Source: Sulfurimonas sp.
GTDB taxonomy: Bacteria > Campylobacterota > Campylobacteria > Campylobacterales > Sulfurimonadaceae
DNA length: 55,967 nt
NCBI GenBank assembly: GCA_028687935.1
Contig: JAQTZE010000014.1
Location: 1-55,967, forward strand
Direction: 5' to 3'
Of the stretch, positions 25,944 through 34,354 are shown piece after piece. Numbering within the stretch: position 1 is the first letter of the stretch; each line of letters starts with the position of its first letter. A model generated the notes under the pieces. It worked only from the letters and a program-made list of their open reading frames with translations, did no database searches and had not been told where the DNA came from. Made by a program: the position numbers and the translations under genes.

Positions 25944-28040
25944 TTGAATAGATTTAGTAATTATCCACCGAGACTTAATGGTGTAAGTATAGAAGAAAAA
26001 CGCAAAGAGATACGAGAATATTTCCATAATACATATAACATTTTTGAGAGTATATTTGAACTCTTAAAAGAGGATGCAGTCTTTTATAAAAAGTCTGAAC
26101 CAACACGCCACCCTATGATATTTTATTTTGGGCATACAGCTACATTTTTTATCAATAAACTCATCGCAGCAAATGTACTACAAGAGAGAATAAACCCTGC
26201 GTTTGAGTCTATATTCGCTGTGGGTGTGGATGAGATGGATTGGGATGATATGCGGGATTCTGTCTATAAATGGCCGAGTGTCGCAGAAGTTCGGGCTTAT
26301 AGAAATCAGGTACGAGAATGCGTTGATGTACTGATTGAAAAGATGCAGTTTACCCTTCCAATTCAAGAGAGCGATGCGATGTGGATTGTACTGATGGGGA
26401 TAGAACATGAGCGTATTCATATCGAGACTTCACTCGTTTTGCACCGTGAGATGCCACTTGAGTTTATCAAAGAGACAGCTGCGTTTACCTGCACTCAAAA
26501 AAGTGGAGTCGCCCCAAAAAACACTCTTGTGAGCATAAACGCAAGTGAGGTAAAACTCGGCAAAGAAAAGTCACACAATCTTTATGGCTGGGACAATGAG
26601 TATGGAAGTTACGAGGAAAAAGTTGAAGCTTTTGAAGTTGCAAAATATTTGGTCTCAAATGCAGAGTTTCTTCCTTTTGTGCAAGAGGGCGGTTATGAAA
26701 ACGCAGCGTATTGGGATGAAGAGGGACAAAAGTTTTTAGATATCACAGGTGCAAAACATCCGCGTTTTTGGCTCTTTGAAGATGGTGTTTACAAATACAG
26801 AACACTCGCATCTGTGAGAGATATGCCGCAAAATTGGCCGGTCGATGTGAACGCACTTGAGGCAGAAGCATTTTGTAGATACAAAAGCAAAAAAGATAAT
26901 CGTAGCTATCAGCTTCCAAGCGAAGCACAATATAGAGCACTCTATGAGTATGTTGGGCTGGATGAAGTGCTCGATTTGGATGCAAAAGCAGCAAATCAAA
27001 ACTTTATGAACATGTGTTCATCACCAGTGGATATGCAGCTATTTAAGGGCATTGGCGATGTTGTTGGGAATGTTTGGCAGTGGAGTAGAACTGCTTTCTT
27101 CGGCTTTGATGGATTTGAAGTACATCCTGCTTATGATGATTTTTCTGTGCCAACTTTCGATGGTAAACACAACATTCTCACAGGTTCATCATGGGCAAGC
27201 AGTGGCAATCTTATAATGAAACACTCTCGTTATGCCTTTAGAAAACATTTTCATCAAAACGCAGGCTTTCGCTATGTGCTCAGTGATGAAACGCAAACGC
27301 AGACAAAAGATATCTATGAGAGTGATGAGCTCGTTTCTCAGTATTGTGAATTTCAATATGGTGAGACTCATTTTGGCGTTGCAAACTTTGCTATTGAGTG
27401 TGCAAAAATTGCTTCAAAATATGCATCTAATCATACAAAAGCACTTGACCTTGGATGTGCCACGGGACGTGCTACTTTTGAACTTGCAAAAAGTTTTGAT
27501 GCCGTTGAGGGGATAGATTTTTCAGTGCGTTTTGTACAGGTCGGTTCCAAACTCAAAGCAGAAGGTTACGTTGCGTTTAGCTCCAAAGAAGAGGGTGATC
27601 TTCTGACATATAAAAAAGTGACATCTGAGGAACTTGGCTATAGCAAACTTGGAGAGAAAGTCTCTTTTTGGCAGGGAGATGCGTGTAATCTCAAGCCAAA
27701 TTTTAGCGGCTATGATCTCATACTAGCGACAAATCTTATTGATAGACTTTACAGCCCGATGCTCTTTTTAGAAAGTGTACATGAGCGACTCAATCAAGAT
27801 GGCGTTTTGATTCTCACTTCACCGTATACGTGGCAGGAGAGTTCGACCAAAAAAGAACTCTGGCTTGGCGGATATAAAGATGAAAATGGAAATGAAATCA
27901 AAACGATTGATACTTTGCAAAAAGTGTTAGCAGAGAAGTTTGAACTGCTTCATCTGCAAGATTTGCCTTTTGTCATCAAAGAGAGTGCGAGAAAATATCA
28001 GCACACACTTTCTCAGGTAAGTGTTTGGAAGAGACGATGA
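25944..28040 (+). CDS. ovoA: 5-histidylcysteine sulfoxide synthase/N-methyltransferase OvoA
   Basis: Bifunctional ovothiol enzyme: the iron part couples histidine and cysteine with oxygen to 5-histidylcysteine sulfoxide; the C-terminal part is the pi-N-methyltransferase. The 698 residues contain a DinB-like region (about 20-175) with the iron motif HERIHIE (H155, H159, E161) and earlier His at 56 and 64, a formylglycine-enzyme-like domain (about 195-455; WDNEYG, LPSEAQYRALYEY, GNVWQWSRTAF, GSSWASSGN, AFRKHFHQNAGFRYV), and a SAM methyltransferase (about 470-698) with LDLGCATGRATFEL near 499. The three-domain fusion separates it from EgtB. The start is TTG after AAAGG. Its stop overlaps ovoB (ATGA). 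Confidence 0.92.
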   Translation: MNRFSNYPPRLNGVSIEEKRKEIREYFHNTYNIFESIFELLKEDAVFYKKSEPTRHPMIFYFGHTATFFINKLIAANVLQERINPAFESIFAVGVDEMDWDDMRDSVYKWPSVAEVRAYRNQVRECVDVLIEKMQFTLPIQESDAMWIVLMGIEHERIHIETSLVLHREMPLEFIKETAAFTCTQKSGVAPKNTLVSINASEVKLGKEKSHNLYGWDNEYGSYEEKVEAFEVAKYLVSNAEFLPFVQEGGYENAAYWDEEGQKFLDITGAKHPRFWLFEDGVYKYRTLASVRDMPQNWPVDVNALEAEAFCRYKSKKDNRSYQLPSEAQYRALYEYVGLDEVLDLDAKAANQNFMNMCSSPVDMQLFKGIGDVVGNVWQWSRTAFFGFDGFEVHPAYDDFSVPTFDGKHNILTGSSWASSGNLIMKHSRYAFRKHFHQNAGFRYVLSDETQTQTKDIYESDELVSQYCEFQYGETHFGVANFAIECAKIASKYASNHTKALDLGCATGRATFELAKSFDAVEGIDFSVRFVQVGSKLKAEGYVAFSSKEEGDLLTYKKVTSEELGYSKLGEKVSFWQGDACNLKPNFSGYDLILATNLIDRLYSPMLFLESVHERLNQDGVLILTSPYTWQESSTKKELWLGGYKDENGNEIKTIDTLQKVLAEKFELLHLQDLPFVIKESARKYQHTLSQVSVWKRR

Positions 28041-29224
28041 GTTTTAGTTTTGAGACTTCTGCGCCAAGAGAAGAGACAAACGCAGAGAAGTATATGTTAA
28101 GAGAAAAGCTCTTTGGCACTAAAGAGCTGCACCCTTTATGGGTTGCAGATATGGATATCGATACCCCTGCGTTTGTACTTGAAGCTGTCAAAAAACGTCT
28201 TGATCATCCTATCATAGGCTATGAAGATGTACCGCTTAGTGCCTTTGAAGCGCAATGTGCTTGGATGCAAAATAAGCATGCTACTGCGTTTGATGTAGAA
28301 GATATGTTTCACTCACACTCTGTTGTGGCAAGTATGAATGCGGCTATCGAAGCTTTTACAAATAAGGGCGATAAAGTTATCGTCCAAACTCCAGTCTATC
28401 CGCCATTTTTTAAAAGCGTCAAAGAACATGAGCGAGAGTTGCTTCTCAATCCACTCAAAAGGCTTGAAGATGGAAGCTATACTTTTGACTTTGAAGATTT
28501 GAAGTCCAAGATAGATGCAGATACAAAGCTTCTGCTTTTATGCTCTCCGCACAACCCCGTCGGTCGTGTTTGGAGACGTGAAGAGCTTGAATCACTTCTT
28601 GAAATCTGTCTTGAGCATAATATCGTTGTCTTCTCTGATGAGATACACTCCGACCTCGTCTATGCACCAAATAAGCATATTCCTTTTGCTTCACTGAGTG
28701 CTGCGGCAAGAGATATTTCACTTACGGCCATAGGAGTAGGAAAAACATTTAATATGGCTGGTTTTGCGATGAGCACGCTCGCTATTCCAAATAAAATTCT
28801 CCAAGAGAAGTTCCTTAAAATATATAATCAAATCCATTTTGCTCAGGGAAATGTTCTCTCTCATGTTGCGTTTGAGAGTGCGTATAGAGAGGGAAAAGCT
28901 TGGCTTGAGGATTTGACGCTGCATCTCAAACGCAACGTCATTTTGCTTGAGAAGCTTTGTAGTAAATATTCGCATGCTATAAAAATGACACCGATTGAAG
29001 GTACTTATCTCGCTTGGCTTGATTGCAAAGGGATGGAACTTGGAGATAGAGAGCTCAAAGAGTTTTTTATAAACGAAGCAAAGTTAGGTCTCAGCCCAGG
29101 GCTTAGTTTTGGCAGAGTAGGAAGTGGCTATATGCGCTTGAACTTTGCACTCTCTCATGCTAAAATGCTAGAAGTAATAGCTCTTTTGGGAAATGCCTTA
29201 GAGAGAAGATTTGGGAGTAAATAA
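28037..29224 (+). CDS. ovoB: PLP-dependent C-S lyase of the PatB/MalY type, probable ovothiol lyase OvoB
   Basis: A 395-residue fold-type I enzyme that should cleave the OvoA sulfoxide product to the 5-thiohistidine thiol. Family features: PLWVADMDIDTP near 34-45, HSHSVVASMNAAIEAF near 96-111, CSPHNPVGRVW near 169-179, FSDEIHSDLVY near 201-211, the PLP lysine in GVGKTFNMAGFAMS near 232-245, and LSPGLSFG...GYMRLNFA near the end. PatB/MalY cystathionine lyases look the same, so the OvoB call rests on direct coupling to ovoA. I chose ATG 28037; a TTG at 28025 is less likely. It is joined to the next gene by TAATG. Confidence 0.8.
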   Translation: MSFSFETSAPREETNAEKYMLREKLFGTKELHPLWVADMDIDTPAFVLEAVKKRLDHPIIGYEDVPLSAFEAQCAWMQNKHATAFDVEDMFHSHSVVASMNAAIEAFTNKGDKVIVQTPVYPPFFKSVKEHERELLLNPLKRLEDGSYTFDFEDLKSKIDADTKLLLLCSPHNPVGRVWRREELESLLEICLEHNIVVFSDEIHSDLVYAPNKHIPFASLSAAARDISLTAIGVGKTFNMAGFAMSTLAIPNKILQEKFLKIYNQIHFAQGNVLSHVAFESAYREGKAWLEDLTLHLKRNVILLEKLCSKYSHAIKMTPIEGTYLAWLDCKGMELGDRELKEFFINEAKLGLSPGLSFGRVGSGYMRLNFALSHAKMLEVIALLGNALERRFGSK

Positions 29225-29448
29225 TGGTACGAATAAATTGGGAACAATACAAAGAGTATAAACGCCATACACATAAAGAAGATAACTTTGAGATACTTTT
29301 GGACTTTTTGAAAAGTTTTTACAATATGACAAATCCCTATGATATTTACGACTCTCTTATTGAAGATGATTTGGGGCAGATGATGCTGAAAAAACGAGAT
29401 ATAAATGATGCAGAAGATATGGAAAACTATCTCTTTAGAGCAAAATAA
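29224..29448 (+). CDS. Unknown 74-residue protein in the ovothiol operon
   Basis: A small, charged, soluble protein with no signal peptide, membrane segment or cysteine. The first third is basic and aromatic (RINWEQYKEYKRHTHKED), the middle is a LLDFLKSFYNMTNPYDIYD helix, and the end is acidic (EDDLGQMM.., DINDAEDMENYLF). I recognise no family. Its ATG overlaps the ovoB stop by one base and its stop overlaps the next ATG by one base, so it is translated as part of the ovoA-ovoB unit. A helper or regulatory role there is inference only. Confidence 0.75.
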   Translation: MVRINWEQYKEYKRHTHKEDNFEILLDFLKSFYNMTNPYDIYDSLIEDDLGQMMLKKRDINDAEDMENYLFRAK

Positions 29449-29870
29449 TGGATATGGAACTCTTTAAAATCGCCACTTTTATCAATAAGCATCATGTTCT
29501 GAGTTTGGCGACAACTGACTACAAAACGCAGAGTGTCTGTTCGCTCTTTTATGCGTTTAACAGAGATACTAACTCTTTTATCGTCGCAAGTAATGAGGGT
29601 ACGGTGCATATGGAGCATATTAAGCAAAATCATAAAGTCTCAGGCAATATCTATCTTGAGACAAAAATGGTAGGCAAGGTGCAAGGTGTACAGTTTAGTG
29701 GAGTGTTTATGGAGCTTGAGAGTAGCGAACTTGAGTACTGCTACTTCAAAAAATTCCCTTACGCCCTTGCACTCACTCCAAAACTCTGGCAGATTAAAGT
29801 AGATCACTTCAAGATGACGGACAATACCCTTGGCTTTGGAAAAAAAATTATTTGGGAAGCGACTTCATAA
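29448..29870 (+). CDS. Pyridoxamine 5'-phosphate oxidase-fold protein (YhbP/UPF0306-like)
   Basis: 140 residues with the split-barrel flavin-binding look: an opening helix FKIATFINKHHVLSLATT (about 5-22), then CSLFYAFNRDTNSFIVASNEGTVHMEH (about 31-57) and GNIYLETKMVGKVQGVQFSGVFMEL (about 65-89), as in YhbP-type proteins. Such barrels bind FMN, F420 or heme, but no function is established for this subgroup. It is the fourth gene of the coupled ovothiol unit (TAATG junction), so a redox role towards ovothiol disulfide is a guess worth testing. A second ATG lies two codons in. Confidence 0.78.
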   Translation: MDMELFKIATFINKHHVLSLATTDYKTQSVCSLFYAFNRDTNSFIVASNEGTVHMEHIKQNHKVSGNIYLETKMVGKVQGVQFSGVFMELESSELEYCYFKKFPYALALTPKLWQIKVDHFKMTDNTLGFGKKIIWEATS

Positions 29871-30021
29871 CAAAAAGATTGCAATCACTTCCGCTGCTTT
29901 GAAATACGACAAGCGAAGGGATTTGCGCTGATTTAAATCCATACGCTCTACATCCATGTGGCTTTGTTGGCTCCCATGTCACAAAATAGTGTTGGCATCT
30001 TCTACAGTTAATTCTTTTCAT
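29848..30021 (-). CDS. Small cysteine-rich protein (57 residues), often annotated as uracil-DNA glycosylase
   Basis: A 58-codon frame on the minus strand fills most of the otherwise empty space before dut. The product starts MKRINCRRCQHYFVTWEP and continues with HGCRAYGFKS and SSGSDCNLF. The pattern CxxC-HYFVTW-GC-AYGFKS-P-SSG-C matches a small family I have seen in many proteobacteria, often labelled uracil-DNA glycosylase; that label is doubtful because the protein is far too short for the enzyme fold. The four cysteines (6, 9, 24, 47) suggest a zinc site. Its last 23 bases overlap the end of the flavin-fold gene, tail to tail. Confidence 0.72.
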   Translation of the reverse strand: MKRINCRRCQHYFVTWEPTKPHGCRAYGFKSAQIPSLVVFQSSGSDCNLFVMKSLPK

Positions 30022-30095
30022 TAGGACTCTTCAATTTAAGTGGCGTATTTTATCATATTAGGTAAAATAGGCCAACTATTATAAAGTGAGAAAAG

Positions 30096-30788
30096 ATGGA
30101 TAAATTATTACTTATGTTTCAACTCCAAGCAGAACTCAACGAGTCTACTAATGGAGCTGAGTGGACAAGCGGAATCACAAAAAATCAAAAAATAATCAAC
30201 TGGCGCAGATGTATTTATATGGAATGTGCTGAGATGATTGACAGCTTTTCATGGAAACATTGGAAAAATATCCATCAGGAGCCGGATTGGGCAAATCATC
30301 AGATAGAAGTCGTCGATGTTTGGCACTTTATTATCTCTTTGGCCATAGAAAACTACACAAAAACATTTCGTGGTACAGTAGATACCCTTGCTCTAAATGT
30401 CTCACAACTGAGTGGATTTACAAAAGTTTCTCAAAAAAGTGAACTTTTTGCAGATCAGGAGAGTATCATCGCAAAAGTTGAAGAGCTGATGCTTTTGAGC
30501 CTTGAAAAAGGTGAGCTTAAACTCGAAGCACTTTTTGAAAACTTTTTTGATTTAGTGCTTATGAGTGGTTTGGATTTGGAAACGCTTTACAGACTCTATG
30601 TAGGCAAAAATATTCTCAATCAGTTTCGCCAAGACAACGGCTACAAAGATGGAAGCTATATCAAAGTCTGGAATGGCGAAGAGGACAATGTTGTGATGAA
30701 AAGAATCTGGGAAGAAAACGCAGATATCAAGCCTGATATGCTCTATAGAGAACTCACAAAAAATTACCTCGCACTTACGAAGAGCTAG
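30096..30788 (+). CDS. dut: Dimeric dUTP diphosphatase (Campylobacter type)
   Basis: Hydrolyses dUTP to dUMP, keeping uracil out of DNA. The 230-residue all-alpha protein belongs to the dimeric dUTPase/MazG-like class, not the trimeric one: LMFQLQAELNEST near 6-18, then WRRCIYMECAEMIDSFSWKHWK (about 37-58) with the metal-binding E-x-x-E pattern, and HQIEVVDVWHF near 67-77 with the second ExxD set. C. jejuni dUTPase has nearly the same length. It lies 75 bases from the divergent cysteine-rich gene and ends 3 bases before the ABC ATPase. Confidence 0.9.
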   Translation: MDKLLLMFQLQAELNESTNGAEWTSGITKNQKIINWRRCIYMECAEMIDSFSWKHWKNIHQEPDWANHQIEVVDVWHFIISLAIENYTKTFRGTVDTLALNVSQLSGFTKVSQKSELFADQESIIAKVEELMLLSLEKGELKLEALFENFFDLVLMSGLDLETLYRLYVGKNILNQFRQDNGYKDGSYIKVWNGEEDNVVMKRIWEENADIKPDMLYRELTKNYLALTKS

Positions 30789-30791
30789 GTT

Positions 30792-31364
30792 TTGCAGCAG
30801 AGTGTTCTTGAGATAGAAGATCTTTCCTTTGGATATACAAAAGATACACTACTATTTGATGGACTCTCTTTGTCCCTCAAGCAAGGAGAGATCAAAGCTA
30901 TCGTGGGTGCAAGCGGTGCTGGGAAAAGTACACTTTTTGAACTGATAGTAGGCAATCTAAAGCCTCTGCACGGAACGATACAGAGTTCAAAATATTCTGA
31001 AGTCTTTCAAGATCCCTACAGCTCTTTTCATCCAAGCTATACTCTTTTCAATCAGATAAAAGATGTGGCGGATGTAGAGGAGCTTGCATTTTATCTAAAG
31101 AAGCTCAATATGGAAGAAGAACTCTTGTACAAGCTTTCACATGAGCTCTCAGGCGGACAGCTTCAACGTGCTTCAATTCTGCGCGCAATGCTTATGAAGC
31201 CCTCTTTGTTACTGCTTGATGAACCGACATCAGCGCTTGATAATGTTATACAGCTTGAAGTGATGCGAATGCTGGTAGAAAATCTTGGAGGAATGGGGAT
31301 GCTCCTTATCACACATGATATGGAACTTGCAAAGTGGTGCGCAGATGAGGTTATCACACTCTAG
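30792..31364 (+). CDS. ABC transporter ATP-binding protein, short, without permease
   Basis: A 190-residue ABC ATPase with Walker A GASGAGKST near 37-45, a QDPYSSFHPSYTL Q-loop region typical of nickel/peptide (DppF/NikE-like) ATPases, signature LSGGQLQRASILRAML near 119-134, Walker B LLLLDEPTSALD near 138-149, and switch His in LLITHDM near 175. It ends right after the switch region, so the C-terminal extension of peptide ATPases is absent. Start is TTG at 30792, 3 bases after dut. No permease or binding protein is near, so substrate and partners are unknown. Its stop overlaps crcB by 4 bases, tail to tail. Confidence 0.85.
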   Translation: MQQSVLEIEDLSFGYTKDTLLFDGLSLSLKQGEIKAIVGASGAGKSTLFELIVGNLKPLHGTIQSSKYSEVFQDPYSSFHPSYTLFNQIKDVADVEELAFYLKKLNMEEELLYKLSHELSGGQLQRASILRAMLMKPSLLLLDEPTSALDNVIQLEVMRMLVENLGGMGMLLITHDMELAKWCADEVITL

Positions 31365-31750
31365 GAGTGTATTAAATATTTTCCTGCGTAAAAGCCTCCA
31401 CCTGCCATAAGAATAGTGCCTACTGCGTTTAGCGTAACATTCAAAGCGGCTAAAGCTATATGACCACCTTGTAAAAGCAAAAGAGATTCAAAGGCAAAGG
31501 TCGAGTAGGTTGTGAGTGCTCCAAGTAGCCCTGTAGATAAAAATGATTTCACGTGCAAAGAAAAAAAGCTTGTATACATAAAATAAGCCATCAGTAAACC
31601 CATCACAAAACTTCCAAATAGATTGACGCTAAGTGTTCCATAGGGTAAATCGTGAGGAAGTCTATGGGATATAAGGCCGTTTAGATAGGCTCGAAGTACT
31701 GCTCCGACGAAGCCGCCACTACCTATGGCGAGGATTGTTTGCCAGCTCAT
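31361..31750 (-). CDS. crcB: Fluoride channel CrcB/Fluc
   Basis: Dual-topology dimeric F- channel of the inner membrane. About 129 residues with four membrane segments; GGFVGAVLRAYLNG near the start, GTLSVNLFGSFVMGLL (conserved Asn) and GLLGALTTYSTFAFE (Phe-box region and central Na+ site) are diagnostic. Three successive ATGs (31756, 31753, 31750) are possible starts; the last has the best spacing to AAAGG. It is the last gene of the ctpA-pur operon, overlaps plsC, and has no leader where a fluoride riboswitch could sit. Confidence 0.92.
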   Translation of the reverse strand: MSWQTILAIGSGGFVGAVLRAYLNGLISHRLPHDLPYGTLSVNLFGSFVMGLLMAYFMYTSFFSLHVKSFLSTGLLGALTTYSTFAFESLLLLQGGHIALAALNVTLNAVGTILMAGGGFYAGKYLIHS

Positions 31751-32417
31751 CATCATACACCTTTTGCATTGTTACTCTTAGATCTTTAAGCCAATTTGGA
31801 TTTTCTCTGTCTGCCACAAAAGCATCCATATAGATGACTTTAATCCGACCTGGCATATAAAAAAATTCTTTTATATTATAATATTTTGACGATTGCATAA
31901 TAACAACTGGCTGCACGCGAAGCTTATATTTGTCAGCTATGACTTTTGCTCCAGCCTTAAAGGGAAGCATCTTTTCACTCGTAGAGCGTGTTCCCTCTGG
32001 AAAAATAGTAATGACTCTGCCTTTATTAAGTCTATCCTTAGAATCACGAAGGAGTTTAATAAGTGAAGTTTTACTTTCTCTCTCTATAGCAATATCTTGA
32101 GGAAGTCTCAGTGCAAGGCCAAAAAAAGGAACATCAAAGAGCGCTTTTTTTGCTACCCATGCCAAGTCTTTGCCTGAAGTTGTCTCCATGATGCCTATGT
32201 CAAGATCACTTTGATGGTTGAGCATAAACATCTGTACATCAGGATCTTCTTGCCCCTCTACCTCTACAGAATAAAAAGTAGTGATGCGAATCAGCCAAGA
32301 GGATATTTTTCTTGCATAAGGTCTTGGCAGAATAGGATAGAGTAGGATAGAGAGGGTCAGTCCTATAAAGATGATAAGTGTTGTGTAGAGCCAACTAACG
32401 TGAGCAAGTATCTTCAT
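31719..32417 (-). CDS. plsC: 1-acyl-sn-glycerol-3-phosphate acyltransferase
   Basis: Adds the second acyl chain in phosphatidic acid synthesis at the inner membrane. The 232 residues open with a membrane segment (about 10-32), then the acyltransferase motif NHQSDLD (HX4D, near 66-72), a substrate-binding FPEGTRS near 139-145, and PVVIMQSS further on. The order matches C. jejuni (purQ, unknown, plsC, crcB). It overlaps its upstream neighbour by 23 bases and crcB by about 30, so translation of the three is probably coupled. Confidence 0.93.
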   Translation of the reverse strand: MKILAHVSWLYTTLIIFIGLTLSILLYPILPRPYARKISSWLIRITTFYSVEVEGQEDPDVQMFMLNHQSDLDIGIMETTSGKDLAWVAKKALFDVPFFGLALRLPQDIAIERESKTSLIKLLRDSKDRLNKGRVITIFPEGTRSTSEKMLPFKAGAKVIADKYKLRVQPVVIMQSSKYYNIKEFFYMPGRIKVIYMDAFVADRENPNWLKDLRVTMQKVYDDELANNPRHR

Positions 32418-33441
32418 GTTTCACCCATCCTATCTGTTCGTTAGGAAGTTCTACTTTTATAAAATCACCCACCCTTCCATCTTGGATAAAGTTGCTCTCT
32501 TTACTCGTCGTTTCAAAAATAGTTCCATTATAGACAGGAAGTAGTCGTATCTTTGCCCCTTCTTTAATACAAATTTCTTCTGAAGGTTTATTCATATAAA
32601 CAATATATGCTAAAGGGATGAAAACAAGAACGAAATAACGGTATTTCTTTCTCCAAAGAATAAAGAATGTTAGCAATAAGACGACAGCGATGGCTGCTAC
32701 AATTTTGATTTTGTCATGAGACTGATCTTGTGGCTTTAGATCTGTCTGCGTTGTCACTCTGTCTGCATCAACAACTACGGGAATGCTCACTGTGAGAAAT
32801 TTATTTTTTTTCACATTAAAATAAGAAAACGAAAAGTTTTCTATTTTTTTATCTACAACAATAAAGTAAGTGATTTTTGCATGTGTATAAGATTTTTTAA
32901 CAGATTCCGTCCCCTGTTTATAGACATCTTTAAAACGCATCTTTTCTATAGCACTGTTATCTGCTTGTGCGACGAAGACAATAATATTATGGTCATGATC
33001 GTAGGCAGTGGTTCTATACTCTACGAGTTCAAAGTTGTCTGCAATAATATTTGAGAAGTTTTTTGGAGGATTGAGCGATACAACGTCTAAATTCATTCCG
33101 GATAAAAAAGCAGATTCATATTCGTCGTCTGCAACTAGTGTTGCTTGAATATCTGGCGTTTTTGCTGTTGGCGTAGTTGCTATGAGATAAAAAGTATCAT
33201 AAAAGTATTTACCTTTTTTCTCTCTATTAGGCGTGTCGTTTAAGACTTCAATACCATTTTGTTGTGAAAAATCATATTGGATCTCTTCGAGGTCTTCTAT
33301 GGTTGAGAGAGATTTTAGGGTAATAGTAAAAATTTCACCTTTGATAACTCTTTTTGGAACATCACTATAGCTCAAATAGAGAACTTTTTGCGCTACAAGT
33401 GATGTGAAGAGTAAAAGAAGTAGCAGAAGTATTTTGCTCAC
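32395..33441 (-). CDS. Membrane-anchored periplasmic protein with C-terminal SH3-like domain, unknown
   Basis: 348 residues: a signal peptide (MSKILLLLLLLFTSLVAQ), a beta-rich periplasmic region (about 20-240) that resembles BatD/oxygen-tolerance-type Ig-like domains, two membrane segments (about 248-265 and 270-285), then a short SH3-like end (about 293-345; GAKIRLLPVYNGTIFETTSKE...IGWVKHEDTC). I do not know its function. A gene in the same place between purQ and plsC exists in C. jejuni (near Cj0515). It overlaps purQ by one base and plsC by 23. Confidence 0.8.
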   Translation of the reverse strand: MSKILLLLLLLFTSLVAQKVLYLSYSDVPKRVIKGEIFTITLKSLSTIEDLEEIQYDFSQQNGIEVLNDTPNREKKGKYFYDTFYLIATTPTAKTPDIQATLVADDEYESAFLSGMNLDVVSLNPPKNFSNIIADNFELVEYRTTAYDHDHNIIVFVAQADNSAIEKMRFKDVYKQGTESVKKSYTHAKITYFIVVDKKIENFSFSYFNVKKNKFLTVSIPVVVDADRVTTQTDLKPQDQSHDKIKIVAAIAVVLLLTFFILWRKKYRYFVLVFIPLAYIVYMNKPSEEICIKEGAKIRLLPVYNGTIFETTSKESNFIQDGRVGDFIKVELPNEQIGWVKHEDTCSR

Positions 33442-34112
33442 TATTTTAAAAATCCTAGCAACATTTTTACTCCATCGTCTGAACCAAGGAGAGATTCCAT
33501 TGCGCGCTCAGGGTGGGGCATAAGTCCAAAAACATTTTTCTCTTTATTGCATATTCCGGCAATTGAGTCAACGCTTCCATTTGGATTTTTATCATTGCCC
33601 TGTGCATCCGAGTATTTTAAAAGAACTTGATCGTTTGCATAGAGCTCTTTGAGACCTGCTTGATCGATATAAAAATTTCCGTCATGGTGTGCAATAGGAA
33701 GATTTACAACATCGCCTTCGCTAAGGTTTTCCAAAAATATATTGTCATTATTGACAACTTTGAGTGTATGGTGTTTTGAGATAAAATGTAAGCTTTCATT
33801 GCGTTTAAGAGCACCTGGTAGAAGTCCTGACTCTGTTAAAACTTGAAAACCATTACAAATACCAAGTATTTTTCCGCCTTGAGACGCATACTCTTTCACT
33901 GCTTTCATCACTGGGCTAAATTTAGCGATTGCGCCACTTCTGAGGTAATCACCATAGCTAAAGCCACCAGCTACAACCAAAAGGTTTGTATCAGCTGGAA
34001 TCGTATCAGATTTATGCCAAACTATCTCAGTTGTAGCACCCAATTGTTCAAAGGCATGCTGTGTGTCATACTCGCAGTTTGTGCCAGGAAATTGAAGTAT
34101 GCTTACTTTCAT
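33441..34112 (-). CDS. purQ: Phosphoribosylformylglycinamidine synthase, glutaminase subunit
   Basis: Supplies ammonia from glutamine for FGAM synthesis in the fourth purine step, working with PurL and PurS. The 223-residue class I glutamine amidotransferase has FPGTNCEYDT near 8-17, GGFSYGDYLRSGAIAKF near 49-65, the nucleophile in ICNGFQVL near 84-91, and the catalytic pair in MPHPERAME near 197-205. It overlaps purS by 4 bases. PurL is not in the window. Confidence 0.96.
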   Translation of the reverse strand: MKVSILQFPGTNCEYDTQHAFEQLGATTEIVWHKSDTIPADTNLLVVAGGFSYGDYLRSGAIAKFSPVMKAVKEYASQGGKILGICNGFQVLTESGLLPGALKRNESLHFISKHHTLKVVNNDNIFLENLSEGDVVNLPIAHHDGNFYIDQAGLKELYANDQVLLKYSDAQGNDKNPNGSVDSIAGICNKEKNVFGLMPHPERAMESLLGSDDGVKMLLGFLK

Positions 34113-34351
34113 TTGATCAGCTCTATCTCGTACTCTTCGATAACAGTATTTGCAAGAAGGTCTTCACACATCTGTGTTATATCTTTTCTTGCTTTTGCTT
34201 CATCTGTTGTATCAATATTGAGTACTATCTGTTTGCCAACACGAACATCACTTACACCTTCAAAGTGTAGAGAATCAAGTGCATGTTGCACAGCCTTTCC
34301 TTGAGAGTCTAAAACACCAGCTTTAAGTGATACGTTTACGATTGCTTTCAT
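34109..34351 (-). CDS. purS: Phosphoribosylformylglycinamidine synthase subunit PurS
   Basis: An 80-residue bridging subunit that links PurQ to the small-type PurL. The sequence fits the family throughout: an opening strand AIVNVSLKAGVLDSQGKAV, LHFEGVSDVRVGKQIVLNI in the middle and CEDLLANTVIEEYEIEL at the end. Presence of PurS predicts that the missing PurL is the short form. It lies 3 bases after purC and overlaps purQ. Confidence 0.95.
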   Translation of the reverse strand: MKAIVNVSLKAGVLDSQGKAVQHALDSLHFEGVSDVRVGKQIVLNIDTTDEAKARKDITQMCEDLLANTVIEEYEIELIK

Positions 34352-34354
34352 TTA

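Noticed and set aside
28025..28036. Upstream TTG start for ovoB
   Set aside because: It adds four residues and overlaps ovoA more; the ATG at 28037 gives the common ATGA junction.
31757..32417. Fluoride riboswitch for crcB
   Set aside because: crcB starts inside the plsC coding region and has no leader for a riboswitch.
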